64,000 nucleotides of DNA from Chrysoporthe austroafricana (lineage: Eukaryota; Ascomycota; Sordariomycetes; Diaporthales; Cryphonectriaceae). The notes beneath the pieces are model-generated. The model saw only the letters and a list, made by a program, of their open reading frames with translations. It searched no databases and was not told the origin of the DNA. A program made the translations under genes and the position numbers. The stretch lies in assembly GCA_001051155.2 (NCBI GenBank), contig JYIP02000016.1, positions 118,418 to 182,417 of the forward strand, in the 5' to 3' direction. Below, piece by piece: positions 32,459 to 43,139 of this stretch; the stretch's first letter is position 1, and each line of letters begins with the position of its first letter.

Positions 32459-32483
32459 AAGAGCACACGCGGCATGTGCTCTT
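32459..32483. repeat. Perfect 9-bp inverted repeat
   Basis: AAGAGCACA and TGTGCTCTT flank a 7-base loop. It could be a transcription hairpin or a protein site; no gene context decides it. Confidence 0.6.
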
Positions 32484-33018
32484 GGGATTTTGTCGAAGCC
32501 CGCCTGCCGGCCCACTGAACACTATGACGGCCTAGCAACTTGGCACAACTTGCAAACGCAACCCGCACCGCCCAGCCTAGGTGGTGCGGAGGATAGATCT
32601 CAGTACCGCCAGAGTACCAGCCTTGGACCCCGCTACTAGGTACATGACATACGCCGCAAAACGTCTTCGCACCTCGCATTTTGTATGGCGCGGACAGCTG
32701 CGCATTGCGTGTCCGTACATGAAGGGACATCACCTTATTTTCCAGGCAGAATGTCCTCATCTGGCCGCAAAGACTACTTGGAAGACGCACCGCTGTACTG
32801 GCGCACCTGCGAACCTGTGTCCCGGGCGAGTTTGTGCAGGCATCTTCAGAATACTTATACCGTATTTCGCATGCCGAAACTCGAGTTATGGAGCATTTTG
32901 ATTCCTTTCAGGTTGGCCCCTCGACAAACAGACTTTGGTCATTCTGAATTCACCTACCTATCATTTCGGCCTGGTATATACAGCTCGTGACTTGGGCACA
33001 GGACGTGGTCATGATATG

Positions 33019-33589
33019 AGGGACACGGAACATAATGAGATGAGGTTCAGAGCCATCAAGAGGGAAGCTCACGATATTTCTGCTACTGATCTATTCAACC
33101 TAGCGAGCTCCGACCATGGGATTATCATCCAATCGAGCGCCTCATGTGACGGAGGCTGCAGCAAGGCAGCTTCATCCGATACTTCAGTTGTAGGGCTGAT
33201 CTGGAATCCGTACTCGCCCGACGGCGATACCAGCCTCGACTTATCAAAGAAGCGGAGGGATCGAGCGCTAGGGTCGAAAATGACTGCCTTTGGCCAGTCT
33301 GGCTCGGATAGGATCCAACACTATCCAGGACGAGTTGAAGGCCATAAAGGACGGCTGCCGCAACGTGGAGCTCGCACTGAACGCCATTAGATTCATGAGG
33401 GAAGACATCGAGACAGAATTCAACGATTCCGAGGAAGCCAAGCAGAAGCTAGAGGATGAGCTTGAACTCATTGAATTGCTCTCACGGCTGGGCGGTCACA
33501 TCAAGAAAGCGGCAGACAAATGCACTGCGGACGAGGCAGGCAATCATGGTACCGACAGAGTATGGAGTTTTCCACCGGGGCCAATTTGA
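33019..33589 (+). CDS. Hypothetical coiled-coil protein, probably frameshifted
   Basis: One plus frame reads MRDTEHNEMRFRAIKREAHD and continues to about 33290 (ALGSKMTAFGQSG). A second frame, from about 33290, reads TIQDELKAIKDGCRNVELAL and DIETEFNDSEEAKQKLEDEL, a clear amphipathic coiled coil, ending at 33589. Each looks coding, but a one-base shift near 33285-33300 is needed to join them and no intron suits. No domain is recognised. Possibly a remnant of a fungal helical-domain protein of the kind placed upstream of NLRs; this is a guess. Confidence 0.35.
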
Positions 33590-34108
33590 TCTGTCTTAGA
33601 CGTCCCAGGTATCAGCAATGTTGGGAGTTTCTACCGATATGTAATAGGTTGTCAAATCATACAGCTGCTTCCAGTCTACCTTGCCTTCACCCCTCGCGTC
33701 GTATCACAACGCTGATGAGCATGTCGAACCCCATAATTCTGATTGCATGGACAGTGTCGCGCCGCATTGTAGTAATCTAACCCCGGAATGTGGCCGAGAA
33801 CCAATCACGCCAGATGAGAAGCCTGCCCACATGCCGCATACGGCAGCCAGAGCACCGACCAGCACTTCGCTGGCGGAGGTGGTATTTGCAAGTAGTCAGG
33901 GGACCCCTTGATCGGAAAGCACCACCTGGTGAGACATGGGTTGCTCCTATTCTGCATATTTGAGTGGCCTTACGACTCTTCTGCCAATTCATCAATATTG
34001 ACTGGTCGCTGCTCACAGCCTCCCGGAATAGCGATGAAGGGGTCCAGGCCTAGTGAACCCGCTCGCTCCCTCGGGGGTAGAACCGCCATGTATCTCGAGA
34101 GCGTCGCC
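33590..34108. other. Intergenic stretch
   Basis: No gene recognised between the coiled-coil fragment and the convergent minus-strand gene. Confidence 0.4.
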
Positions 34109-35068
34109 TCATCGTAATGCATGGGTACCAACCATACGGCTAAGCGGCACAGGCGATGGGTTGTCGACGACCATGTCAGACCGTTGACACTTTTGCGGCG
34201 ATACATCGACTGGAGTATGTCCACCGTCGTAGCCATGGTCATTGTCCGAGGCCTCACCGTTGGAGCGTCGCTGGCTCAGATCATCGACCTGCATCTCCTC
34301 GGCCAGCGGCAGCATTTCGTGCAAGACCTCCAGCTTCTTCTCGTGTGCAAGGGAAATCATGATGGCTGCTTTGAGATCCTCTCGGCTCGGTGGCCCCGTG
34401 GCGTTCCTCGATCGTGACGCCCATCTTGCGATAATATTAGCAGGGATGACGGGCGCATGGACACTGTCTATAGTTCTGTCGAAGGCCGCTACCACGGCCT
34501 TAACGTCACATAAGCGTACTCCATAGGTGACGTGTCCATGTTGAACAAATTTAGGTGTTTCCTTCTTGAAAGCCATCTTTTCGATCTGCTCGAAGATCTT
34601 GGACTCATCTGCTTGCCGGCTGCGAGGTCTGTCGTATAAATCGTGCCGGACCTGTCGGTGTATCTGAGGAATCGTCAAGGTACCGTTATCCTGCTTAATG
34701 CGGTCGATCACCTCATCCAGGAATATAGTGCCTGCGAAGTTGACCAAAGGCCATTGGCTGGCGTCGTTGGTCCTGCATATCACCGCGTATTGTAAGTAGC
34801 TGGCTATCATTGCGATATTAGCACGGCTGTTCGGGTGGACAATGACCGTCACCAGCTCCTTGCAGAATTTGGGTGTCCACATGTCAAGGAACTCGCCAGA
34901 GGCTTCCTTGTTGCTTTGCAGACCGTCATACTCCAGGTGATTTTGAAACGTGATGATGTCTGTGGGCCAACAACTCAAGTAGGTGTAACAAGTCTTCCAG
35001 ATCGGAGACATTCTCTCGAGCTGAGAGGCTCTGTTCTTTGCATCTTTGTTATCCTGGCTACGTAGCAT
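34109..35068 (-). CDS. Hypothetical protein, 319 residues
   Basis: ATG 35068 to stop 34109 is a clean frame (MLRSQDNKDAKNRASQLERM to SRMVGTHALR). The sequence is hydrophilic and helical, with FLDMWTPKFCKELVTVIV and GVRLCDVKAVVAAFDRTI as distinctive phrases; the last 60 residues are acidic and low-complexity. No signal peptide, membrane helix or known domain is seen. The 35090-35494 gene lies immediately upstream on the same strand with only 21 bp between, so the two may be exons of one gene; no phase-compatible intron was found by eye. It may belong with the divergent zinc-knuckle gene as a lineage-specific pair. Confidence 0.5.
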   Translation of the reverse strand: MLRSQDNKDAKNRASQLERMSPIWKTCYTYLSCWPTDIITFQNHLEYDGLQSNKEASGEFLDMWTPKFCKELVTVIVHPNSRANIAMIASYLQYAVICRTNDASQWPLVNFAGTIFLDEVIDRIKQDNGTLTIPQIHRQVRHDLYDRPRSRQADESKIFEQIEKMAFKKETPKFVQHGHVTYGVRLCDVKAVVAAFDRTIDSVHAPVIPANIIARWASRSRNATGPPSREDLKAAIMISLAHEKKLEVLHEMLPLAEEMQVDDLSQRRSNGEASDNDHGYDGGHTPVDVSPQKCQRSDMVVDNPSPVPLSRMVGTHALR

Positions 35069-35089
35069 CTGATTGGTAGGGTTGTTTGC

Positions 35090-35494
35090 CTATCTCTTTT
35101 CGAATTCAATTTCCATCACTATCGTATACCCTTCCTGTCTAACTTGAAGCGGTGTGGGCTGGAGAGAGAGGAAGGCAGGCCGACCCTTGGGATCAGGGTG
35201 TGGCATTTTGTTTGTGAGTGTCTTCCCAATGGTAAGGATATCTATCCTCACACACTTTCTCAGTTGGTCAAGGATTGGCAACTCAGAGGTGTCGTCTGTG
35301 GAGTGGCTCTCCTGCGTTCCTTTTCTTGTCGCTTGTGACGGGCCGCCTGATAGATCTTCTGTGCGATGGCCATTATTACGGCCTCGTAACTGAGAGTCCA
35401 TCATCATGAGTTGGTTGAGTCGTCGTATGGCTGTCAAAGTCGAGACTAGGGCTGGAGAGTACGTGTGATTGCGGTTGTGGTGTGCAGTGGCCAT
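35090..35494 (-). CDS. Hypothetical protein, 134 residues
   Basis: ATG 35494 to stop 35090 (MATAHHNRNHTYSPALVSTL to VMEIEFEKR). Hydrophilic, no recognised domain. It begins 264 bp from the ATG of the divergent zinc-knuckle gene, so the two share an upstream region, and it ends 21 bp before the next minus-strand gene. A GT that could be a donor lies at about 35128 on the minus strand, but joining to the next frame gives an immediate stop. Either a separate small gene or the first exon of the 34109-35068 gene. Confidence 0.4.
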   Translation of the reverse strand: MATAHHNRNHTYSPALVSTLTAIRRLNQLMMMDSQLRGRNNGHRTEDLSGGPSQATRKGTQESHSTDDTSELPILDQLRKCVRIDILTIGKTLTNKMPHPDPKGRPAFLSLQPTPLQVRQEGYTIVMEIEFEKR

Positions 35495-35640
35495 TGTCGC
35501 GAGTGTAGAAGAGTAGCGACCTTCGAGTCGTGTCTGCAGCAGCGCATGGGCTAGGCCTGTAGGGGCCGTTCGCCTACTGAGTTTGTGGGTCCTGGTCCCA
35601 GCATCCTAGCACCCTGGCACGTGCCTAACGCTGAAGTTAC

Positions 35641-35758
35641 CACCAACACCACCACCACCAACACCACCAGCACCAGCACCAGCACCAGCAGCAACAGCAG
35701 CGACAGCAGCGACAGCAGCGACAGCAGCGACAGCAGCAACAACAACGACAACGACAAC
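35641..35758 (+). repeat. ACC / AGC / GACAGC / AAC microsatellite tract
   Basis: Trinucleotide and hexanucleotide repeats (CACCACCACC, then CAGCACCAGC, then GACAGCAGC units, then AACAACGAC) run up to the ATG at 35759. The downstream frame is open through the tract, so it could be a low-complexity Thr/Ser/Asp N-terminus if translation began upstream, but no ATG supports that. Confidence 0.8.
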
Positions 35759-37384
35759 ATGAATGACACAAACCCAAATTTGGGCGGACAGCCCAGAGAG
35801 AATCAACAGAGCCGGGGAGACATCCCCAATAACAATAACAATGGTCAGCGGGAAACCCCTGCTCAGAACCAGATACAACAACAACAACAATCTGCCATCG
35901 CGCCTAGGGATTTCAATCTCCAAGGTTTCGTGCAAGGCGAAACCGTCGATCACGGCAAAGTTCGCATCCAAGCCACTTCTCATGTGCGCATTGTCTTCAT
36001 GAGAGGCGAGCCAGCGGAGGAACTGAACATTGGCAGCTTCAGAATTGGCGGGGGCTCAGGTATCGGTGACCCCAACGATGCTGACCGGACTAACATAATG
36101 ACAATCAGTGACAGAAAGTCCCTGACCCAGGTACTGGCCGTTTCCAAAGGACAGGAGGCATCTGAGGATGTCGCAGAAATGATCGCGGCTGTCAGTAGCT
36201 CCGCTGGTCCAGATGATCGGGAACACTGGTCCTATACGATTGAGCGAAGCAGTCTTCTGGCTAAGAGGAAGAGGGAGTCCAACCCCTTCTTCAGCAGGGG
36301 AAAGAACAAGAAGCCCAAGCCCAGCGAGTATAATACTACACCCCTTACTGACCGGTGCGCGAACTGTGGCCGTCAGGATCATAGAGCCATCGACTGCTGG
36401 GGCCCTGTCACTAGAACCGGCTTTATGATAGGCTGCCCATGCAACGGGCGGAACCACTTCCCTACCGATTGTGAAATAGTCAAGAATTGGTCTTGGTACG
36501 AGCAGTTCAAGACCTTCTACCTGGCCCGTCTGCGATTGCCACCCTGGCCGTGGGCACCCAGCTGGATCGTGAAGCTCCAGCAGCGAGAGTGGAAGGCCGT
36601 GTACGACAAGTTACAGGTCGTATTGGAAAATGCCATGCCGGGCTCAACACCGCACAACCACCCTCTGACCTCGGATTACGTGGTCAAGGTCTGGATCAAG
36701 ATCAAGCCGTGGGAAAAGCACAACTACGACAACCCATTGGAGCGGTGGTATCTCAGAGGGGACCCTATGTACATCAAGAACACGAACTGGCTGTCTGATG
36801 CCATTCAAGCTGAGCCCGAAGACCCTCTGGGTCAGTCATTCTACCACTACAATTTGACCAAGACGGCTTACTGGCTCAAGACGCCGTCAGAGAGGTTGAA
36901 AGAAACCGAGGAAGAGTTGCTGGAAGAGATAAAGGCTAGAGCAAAGCATCACGGCCGCGTCGATAAGGGGCACGCCTTGTCTTTGGCTTATTTCGTCTTT
37001 CGCTTCATGCAAGCCGGATCCAACAATTGGAACTCCCAGATCTTACAGGCAGTCCCAGATACATTGACCAGGCTAGCCGAGGAAAGATATACTGCCTGAA
37101 AGTAAGCCAACCAGGGACACGAGCCGCCACACGTGCCGATCAATGTGGATTTGAACCTGCTGCCCGATGCACAAGCGGAGTTTTGCGTGCGGGACAGCTC
37201 GGATCTCCTGACACACTCACAGGGACTGTCGGACCTGTACCAAGAGCCCGAAGTTAGCAACAGCAATGCGAGCCGCCGGGAATTGGAGGATGTCGAGATG
37301 ACAGACGATCAACGCACCACAGCTGCCAAGGCATACGCAGCCTCTCAAAAGACCAAGGTCAACCTGGATGAAGCCTTGGAATGA
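35759..37384 (+). pseudogene. Zinc-knuckle protein with C-to-T-type stops before its C-terminus
   Basis: From ATG 35759 (MNDTNPNLGGQPREN) an intronless frame runs 446 residues to TGA 37097-37099. It contains one canonical CCHC knuckle, CANCGRQDHRAIDC, followed by a knuckle-like CPCNGRNHFPTDC with one residue missing between the first two Cys, then a Trp-rich region (NWSWYEQF, PPWPWAPSWI). This layout occurs in an expanded uncharacterised fungal family thought to bind nucleic acid. The same frame remains protein-like past the stop to 37384 (VPINVDLNLLPDAQAEFCV to KVNLDEALE), interrupted only by TGA and TAA two codons apart; CGA and CAA are the obvious parents, both C-to-T. The 446-residue product may still function. 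A poly(A)-like tract starts 16 bp after the final stop. Confidence 0.55.
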
Positions 37385-37399
37385 GTAATTACGCCACCG

Positions 37400-37556
37400 G
37401 AAAAAAAAAAAAAAAAAAAAAAAAAAGAAAAAAAAACCCCCCCACCCAACAAGCCCCGGCCCAAAAAAAANCAGAAAAAAAAAAAAAAAAAAAAAAAAAA
37501 AAGAAAAAAAAAAGCCTGAATTACATAGACTATGACAAAGAAAAAAAAAAAAAAAA
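37400..37556. other. Homopolymer A-rich tract with an ambiguous base
   Basis: Runs of A longer than 20, interrupted by a C run and containing the only N of the window at about 37471. It begins 16 bp after a stop codon. It could be a retrotransposed poly(A) end, but the nested homopolymers and N suggest a low-quality join. Confidence 0.7.
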
Positions 37557-38479
37557 ACTGCTGTTAGATTCCGTCAGTCACCTCCGTAACTAGCGGGGTC
37601 TCGTCGTCAACCTCTACCGGCGGCTCCCTGATCTCAACCGTCGGGAATACCACGAACGTGTTCAACAGTGTCAGCCACGCACCTGTCTGAACATCATTCA
37701 CCGAGGTCCACTACCACTGGCGCATGCCAGAACAAGGAATAGCCCACATTATCAAGCGTTCTTATCCGACGATTCACTCTAGCGGACAACAAGGGAGGCC
37801 AAGCGAACAAGTCACGGGACAGTATTGTACCTGAGGATACAAAGAAGCAGATGGCCTCCCTACGCTGGAGGATCGGCATGCAAAGGTCCTATCTGAACGT
37901 ATATTACTTGTACCAAGAAAGGCATAATCTGGATTCCAGAGGGCCAGAACGACAGGGCCTTCGATAAAAGGGTTACCATGCAGACTAGAGTAGGGCAAAA
38001 TAAGCTAGTTTGCACCCACCTTCCCAATGTTCATATTAAAACTTCGATCCTGCAATGCATGCTTACAGGCCGGCCCATTTTCCCACCCTTCACAAACTCT
38101 TCATACAGCCCGTCCACCACAGTTGCCTTCCATGATATCTCAACGTACTGGTCTGATGCCTCCATGGCGGGTTGTGGCACGTTCTGTCAATGGAGATAAA
38201 TAGTAATTGGCTGAATTTCTAAACTTCAAACATCCCAGTAAAATAAAGCGCATGACAATTGTTAGTATGGAGGGAAATTTGAAAGAGTGTATTATTTGGG
38301 TAGTGCGGAAGGCTTGGGTAGTGGATGCATTGAAATGGTGGCGCGGAGCATTTGGGTGGTGCGGAGGACTCAGCGTGGGCGGAGGGAATTGAGCGGTGCG
38401 CGCGCGGTGCGGAGAAGCGTCTGTGTGGTGCTGTGTGAAGCAATGTTAGCTATCTCCAGTCACCCACCATGGGCTTTAA
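37557..38479. other. Intergenic stretch
   Basis: No gene recognised. A cluster of GGTGCGGAG-type words lies at 38300-38440, near the 3' end of the HET gene. Confidence 0.5.
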
Positions 38480-40910
38480 TTATTCAATCAGCATTGTTTC
38501 CTCGGGCCAAAGCAGCTCCTTCGGAACGCGACCGACAGCTGACGGAAATGCTCCGTCAACCGCCATCTCCCCTTCGTCCGAATCGTCCTCGTCTTGCCGT
38601 ACCACAGCCTCGAAATATCCGAGCCGTTCATATATATCGACTCCACGGACCAAAGTCAGGACCAAGCCTCTGATAGTCCCATCGAAATGCCTAAGGCATA
38701 CAAAGCGCAGCCTCTCTGGTGCTATGCGCCAAACCTTCTGCGTGTCTGGCCAGATCAGGAGATCGAGCTCAAGGAAACCCACACCCGCATCGTCTTGCAC
38801 GGTTTTACACAGAATATGACCATCCACGGGCGGAAAGAAGTTGAAATCCTGCTCATCCCGCTCGGCGCACGTGGTTTCAAGGTCGGATATTTCAGTGTCC
38901 TCAACCCTGAGGCAACTTGCGCGGAGCATGACCTGCCTCGACGCGTCTGTGACCGTCGATGGAACAATGCCGAGGACTTCGGCCAGCCTGTCTGGTTCTG
39001 GTTCTGGGGACTCCGTGAACGGTTCTTCAGGAAGGCAGACAGGATTGGTTACCGAGCCCCATGACCAAGTCGGACACTCGATTGCTTGATCTCTGGTCTC
39101 TGGAATGGTCGTCTTCCTATTCGAAGGGGCTAGGTCATCCGTGTTGCCACCCTGGGAATCGTAGTGCCAACAGAGACTGAATATGGGATACTCTCTCCAT
39201 ATGCTAGCCTCGTAACGAAGACCCGTGAGGTCGCTCAGCCGGGAGACGATTCCTTGCAATGCAACCAGCCGATCTTGGGGGTCGGTGAGTGTTCGTGCTG
39301 TGTACTGTTGCAGCACAGCAGTCCAATAGCTCTTGAAGACCACGGGGAAAGGTGGCCCATGGTTAGAGTCCTCTTCTTCTGGCTCGAGCTGTTGTTGACG
39401 ATCCCTCTCAAACTGGTAGGGTTCCAGCTCGGAGTCGAGATAAAACAACTCGGCATCGCCCCACCCCCCGTCTTTCTCCTGGAAGCCGCGGCACGTCCAT
39501 ATCGACTGACGGCCAGAGTACACAAGCCTTCGAGGGGACAGCAGCAACTCCTCAAAGGTCCAGGCACGATAGTGGATTGGGTCCGGCTCCAACAGCGGCG
39601 GGCTCGGTCCTTGGAGCAGTGCACGCCCGACACGGCCACCATAGTCCCAGACGGGAATGCTGTTGATTTCCTGCGGAGCGTCCATTTCGCGAGGATATAG
39701 AAACCCTTGCGTCACGAGGGCGGCGCTCGCCGCGACAACTGTCAAGAATGCGCCCTCGAAAATGCCTGCCATCTTTTTGATCTCCGCCTTTTTGTCTGCG
39801 TGAGAGTCTTGCAGAATGCACAGTGAATCCACCCAGAGATATCGAAAGCCAAGTTTATGGCAGACCAGGATTGCATCTCGGATCGTCTCAGGCATGGCAG
39901 ACAGAGAGAAGCCCCGTTCCATGCGGTCGTCCGAGTTTGCAGTTGTTGTTGCCATGGGCTGCTTCCGCTGGCCCCAGCAATAGCTGAGGGCTACATACTC
40001 CCCGGTGCGCTGCTTTTCGCCTGTCACGAGCGCAAGATCATGGCCTGAAGAGCTGTTTTGCGATGCGACGTCGATGAGCCGCCCAGGCCGGGCAAACGAC
40101 GTCGCTTCGCCGGGATGGTCATGCTCGCACTCTCGTCGACATCGATCTACCCAAGCAATTGCCCGGGCGAATGCAGCATCCCCGCCGATGTCCAGATTGG
40201 TCGTATAGCCGCGAATGACCTCGATAATGTGCTCGTTGTCTGGCCCACAGTTAGTGATCGTGGCCAAGTTTCTGGCAGATCATGAGCAGAATTGCCTGAC
40301 CCTTCGCATAGACAGGAAACAGGCCCCACTCCAGTGTCTCAATGAACTGCGGCTTCCGTGCGGCAGGCACTCCAGGACGGAATGAAGGCGTCATCGCGAC
40401 TTTAAACAGTGCTACGTCGGCAGGTCGGTCGAAAGTCAAGGTCACATATTCCACGGTATTCTCGACGTCCTTGAACTCGTCGTTGGACCCCTCTCTCCCG
40501 CCCGCTTCGTCTTCCATCAGCAAGTCGATATGCTCGTGACCGCTCTCGTATCTCGGATCCTGCGCTTTTTCGAACTCTATTCTTGACCGCCTAGGAAACC
40601 TGAGTTCCTCGAGCACCCGCCTACGGACAGCCGTACAGAGCGCGCAGCCCGCCCCGGCAGCAACCCTGAGCTCTCCCCACGTTACAGTGGACAGGGAGGT
40701 GTCGTGGAAACGGAAGTTGTCTGCATCGCCATCATAGAAGCCCCATTTCAACGCCCTAGTCGTCCTTTCCGACTTGTCGCCAAGTTTGAGGTTGATGCCC
40801 GGGCACTCCGCAAGACGGCGCACACAGGCGTCACAGACGGCCCACGGCTGCGTCAGACAAGCAGCTTGCGCTACGGCGACTGCGGTGTTTACGCAGGCTT
40901 GGGGGTCCAT
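38480..40910 (-). CDS. Heterokaryon incompatibility (HET) domain protein
   Basis: Two exons (40301-40910 and 38480-40239) give 789 residues. The intron is 61 bp with acceptor GGCCAG and an ideal ATCACTAAC branch site; removing it joins FPVYAK to DNEHIIEVIRG. The three HET signatures are present: EYVALSYCWG (about 284-293), LGFRYLWVDSLCILQD (about 330-345) and RAWTFEELLLSPRRLVYSG. A Cys-rich N-terminal segment (CDACVRRLAEC, GCALCTAVRRR) and GHDLALVTGE before the core are usual for long HET proteins. HET proteins trigger cell death after fusion of unlike individuals, often together with NLRs; a broken NLR lies 5 kb away. The start is ATG 40910 (MDPQACVNTAV). No defect seen. Partner and specificity unknown. 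Confidence 0.9.
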
Positions 40911-42367
40911 GAGTACAATAGATGTACTGGTCTGGGTTGTGCAGCGCAGTGTCAAGGAGAGCGGATGTATGCCAAGTCAAATACAGAGAATTTTCAAGGT
41001 TGCGGAACGAGGCGCGGGGGCTTGGAGTCAGGACACTGCGCTTACGTGTACTGCTGGCAGCCTGTAAGCACGCTGCGTGCAGCCTTTAGCCACTTGGAAA
41101 AGGAGCGGCAGGATAATTTGCGGCAGTGCCTAAGTGCTCTACATGCTGGTACACCATACTGAAGAGCCGTAGATACGGAGTAATCACTTGACGCCACCAT
41201 AAACGCAGCCTCATTGGTCCTGTTGTCTCTTCCGCCTAGTTATCTAATAGTCTCCGCGTGTTGGCTTCTTAGAAGGACGCCAGGATGGACAATTCCCTGG
41301 TCTTGACGACTAATGATTAGGTGAAAAGCCGTTGAGGCCGGCGCAATGGATCGAGTTCGGCCACGGTGATCACGAGATCTGCGTGCTGGAGTATCCTATA
41401 GTCTGGAGGTGGCCTTGAGCTTAAATCTCAGGCGATCAAGAGTCACGATGCCAAGCATCTATTGTCTACAGGCTGGCACAAGACTAGATAGCTCTTACGC
41501 CGCAATGCAGCTGAGACGGACTTCCTCCTGGTCCATCTCGAGTGGCCTGGGGTGTAGGCGGGCTTGCTCATAACGTGGTTTGTCACGGACGTGGCTAGGA
41601 TCTGAAGATTGTATTTGAGCGCCGGCGCAAAGGTTACGTGAATGAAACGAAAGGTATGTGTCCCGCGTTCGTTCAACGTCATCCTACACCGTCCTCCTCG
41701 ACACTCTGATCTGGTCGCGTCGCGTGATAATGACCTGCAAGATGTGTCAATGAAACACCTGAGGAAGGTGTCAAGTTCAAGATCTGCGGCTTCAGAATGC
41801 GTGCGCGTTTTGCTATACGATCTCACCAATGTCAAGATACTCGGTTTTTTCTATTGATGTCGCATGCCAACCCCCCTCCCCCGGGGTGCGGATCGATCAC
41901 ATGGAGCAAGTGATTCCTATTCTATCATGAGAATCATTGAGCCGTAGCCGCCCTTGCAAGTCCTCTTACGCGTAACACTCGAGCAAGTGAGTATTCGAAA
42001 TCAGACACAGGAGGTTGAACTCACATCCTACTTCACTCGTATTGACCCAGCCGTTCACAAGCACCTGTGACTATGCAGTCGATTCTGTATAAATACTCTG
42101 CATAAATCCTATAGCAACAATGTTGCTCCTTGTTTTCCCAATCGAGCCCATTACTATCACCATTGGAGTCACCATTCAGAGACGTTGTAGTTATTCCGAT
42201 CTGCCAACCACTACGTCCTTTGGAGACTTTCTAGGAAAGACGCCACTCGAGGATCACGAGTCACCAGCACAACGTTGACTAGATACGGTCCGCTCTATCT
42301 GGCGCAAAGCGCTGCAAAATCTTTCCCGAAAGTCAGCACTCTTTCCTTCTTCTCGTGGGAAGCCAAT
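40911..42367. other. Intergenic stretch
   Basis: Only short overlapping frames; nothing recognised. Confidence 0.5.
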
Positions 42368-42637
42368 ATGGGTAACTGTTTCAGTTCCGACAACGACGAT
42401 CGCGTCCAGGGTACAGAACTCATGAACAGCAGCACAGCGCAAAGGGACTTGAACCGAAAAAAGTGCGACTGTCGAGATCTGTTCTGCACGGGAAACGGTA
42501 GGGAAGGAGGATGCTCAAACGGCTGTGACGTCTGGGCGCCGGAGAATCACCGCAAATGTAGCCGCTGTCGGGCTTTTCACCGGGAAAATCGGGCATCGAG
42601 GTCAGCACAACACCGCCAACGCCGCTACCACCATTGA
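42368..42637 (+). CDS. Small Cys-rich protein with N-myristoylation/palmitoylation-type start
   Basis: ATG 42368 gives MGNCFSSDNDDRVQGTEL, a near-ideal Gly2/Cys4 dual-acylation start (G-N-C-x-S-S), which is rare by chance. The 89-residue frame continues with a Cys/His-rich middle (CDCRDLFC, GCSNGC, CSRCRAFHREN) that could bind zinc and ends at 42637. An upstream ATG-less extension of the frame exists but would hide the acylation signal. No family recognised. A membrane-anchored small protein between a HET gene and an NLR is suggestive of incompatibility or signalling, but this is inference. A downstream exon cannot be excluded. Confidence 0.4.
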   Translation: MGNCFSSDNDDRVQGTELMNSSTAQRDLNRKKCDCRDLFCTGNGREGGCSNGCDVWAPENHRKCSRCRAFHRENRASRSAQHRQRRYHH

Positions 42638-43139
42638 CTGTTTGGGGAGACGTAGTCTCCTCATGCGACACGGTCAAGCAGTGCAGCGTTGTATTTCCCG
42701 CTGCTTTGCGCGCGAGGTATATCTGTTGGTGATTCAGCTGGCTCGTCACGCAAAGGCACGCGTTGGTCATGCTCGTCTGAGTCCTCTACAGGCAGCTTTG
42801 GTCTTCTCTCGCTTGCAAGGCTGCCACGAGGAGTTGGGCAAGGTCCACAGCTCATCTCTACTGACTTGGAAGAATAGAAGACAGAGATATCCTTCATTAG
42901 TGTTGATCAACGGTAAAAATTAATTAACCAAGACGGATTCTCAGCCAAGCACCGAACGCTATGCCGAGAGCAGCGTCTGGCCCGAGACCATATTCCATAA
43001 TCTGTCCCGATCCCAATTGAGATCGTTGTTAGTTACGGGAGGTAGGTCGTAGTTTCCATGCCCTGCAGATGAGCTGCAGCGCCTAGCTAGTCTGTCCCAA
43101 GCCAGTGGGCCTTTTGCTATGCCACCTCCAGCTGCAACG

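Larger units (their letters stand above)
31617..32934. other. Intergenic stretch with repeats
   Basis: Apart from the 19-bp array and the short inverted repeat, nothing coding is recognised. Several frames are open around 32330-32790 on both strands with no family signature. Confidence 0.5.

Noticed and set aside
35759..37384. Gag or LINE ORF1 of a retrotransposon
   Set aside because: Zinc knuckles and a following A-tract suggested it, but no reverse transcriptase, integrase or LTR accompanies the gene.
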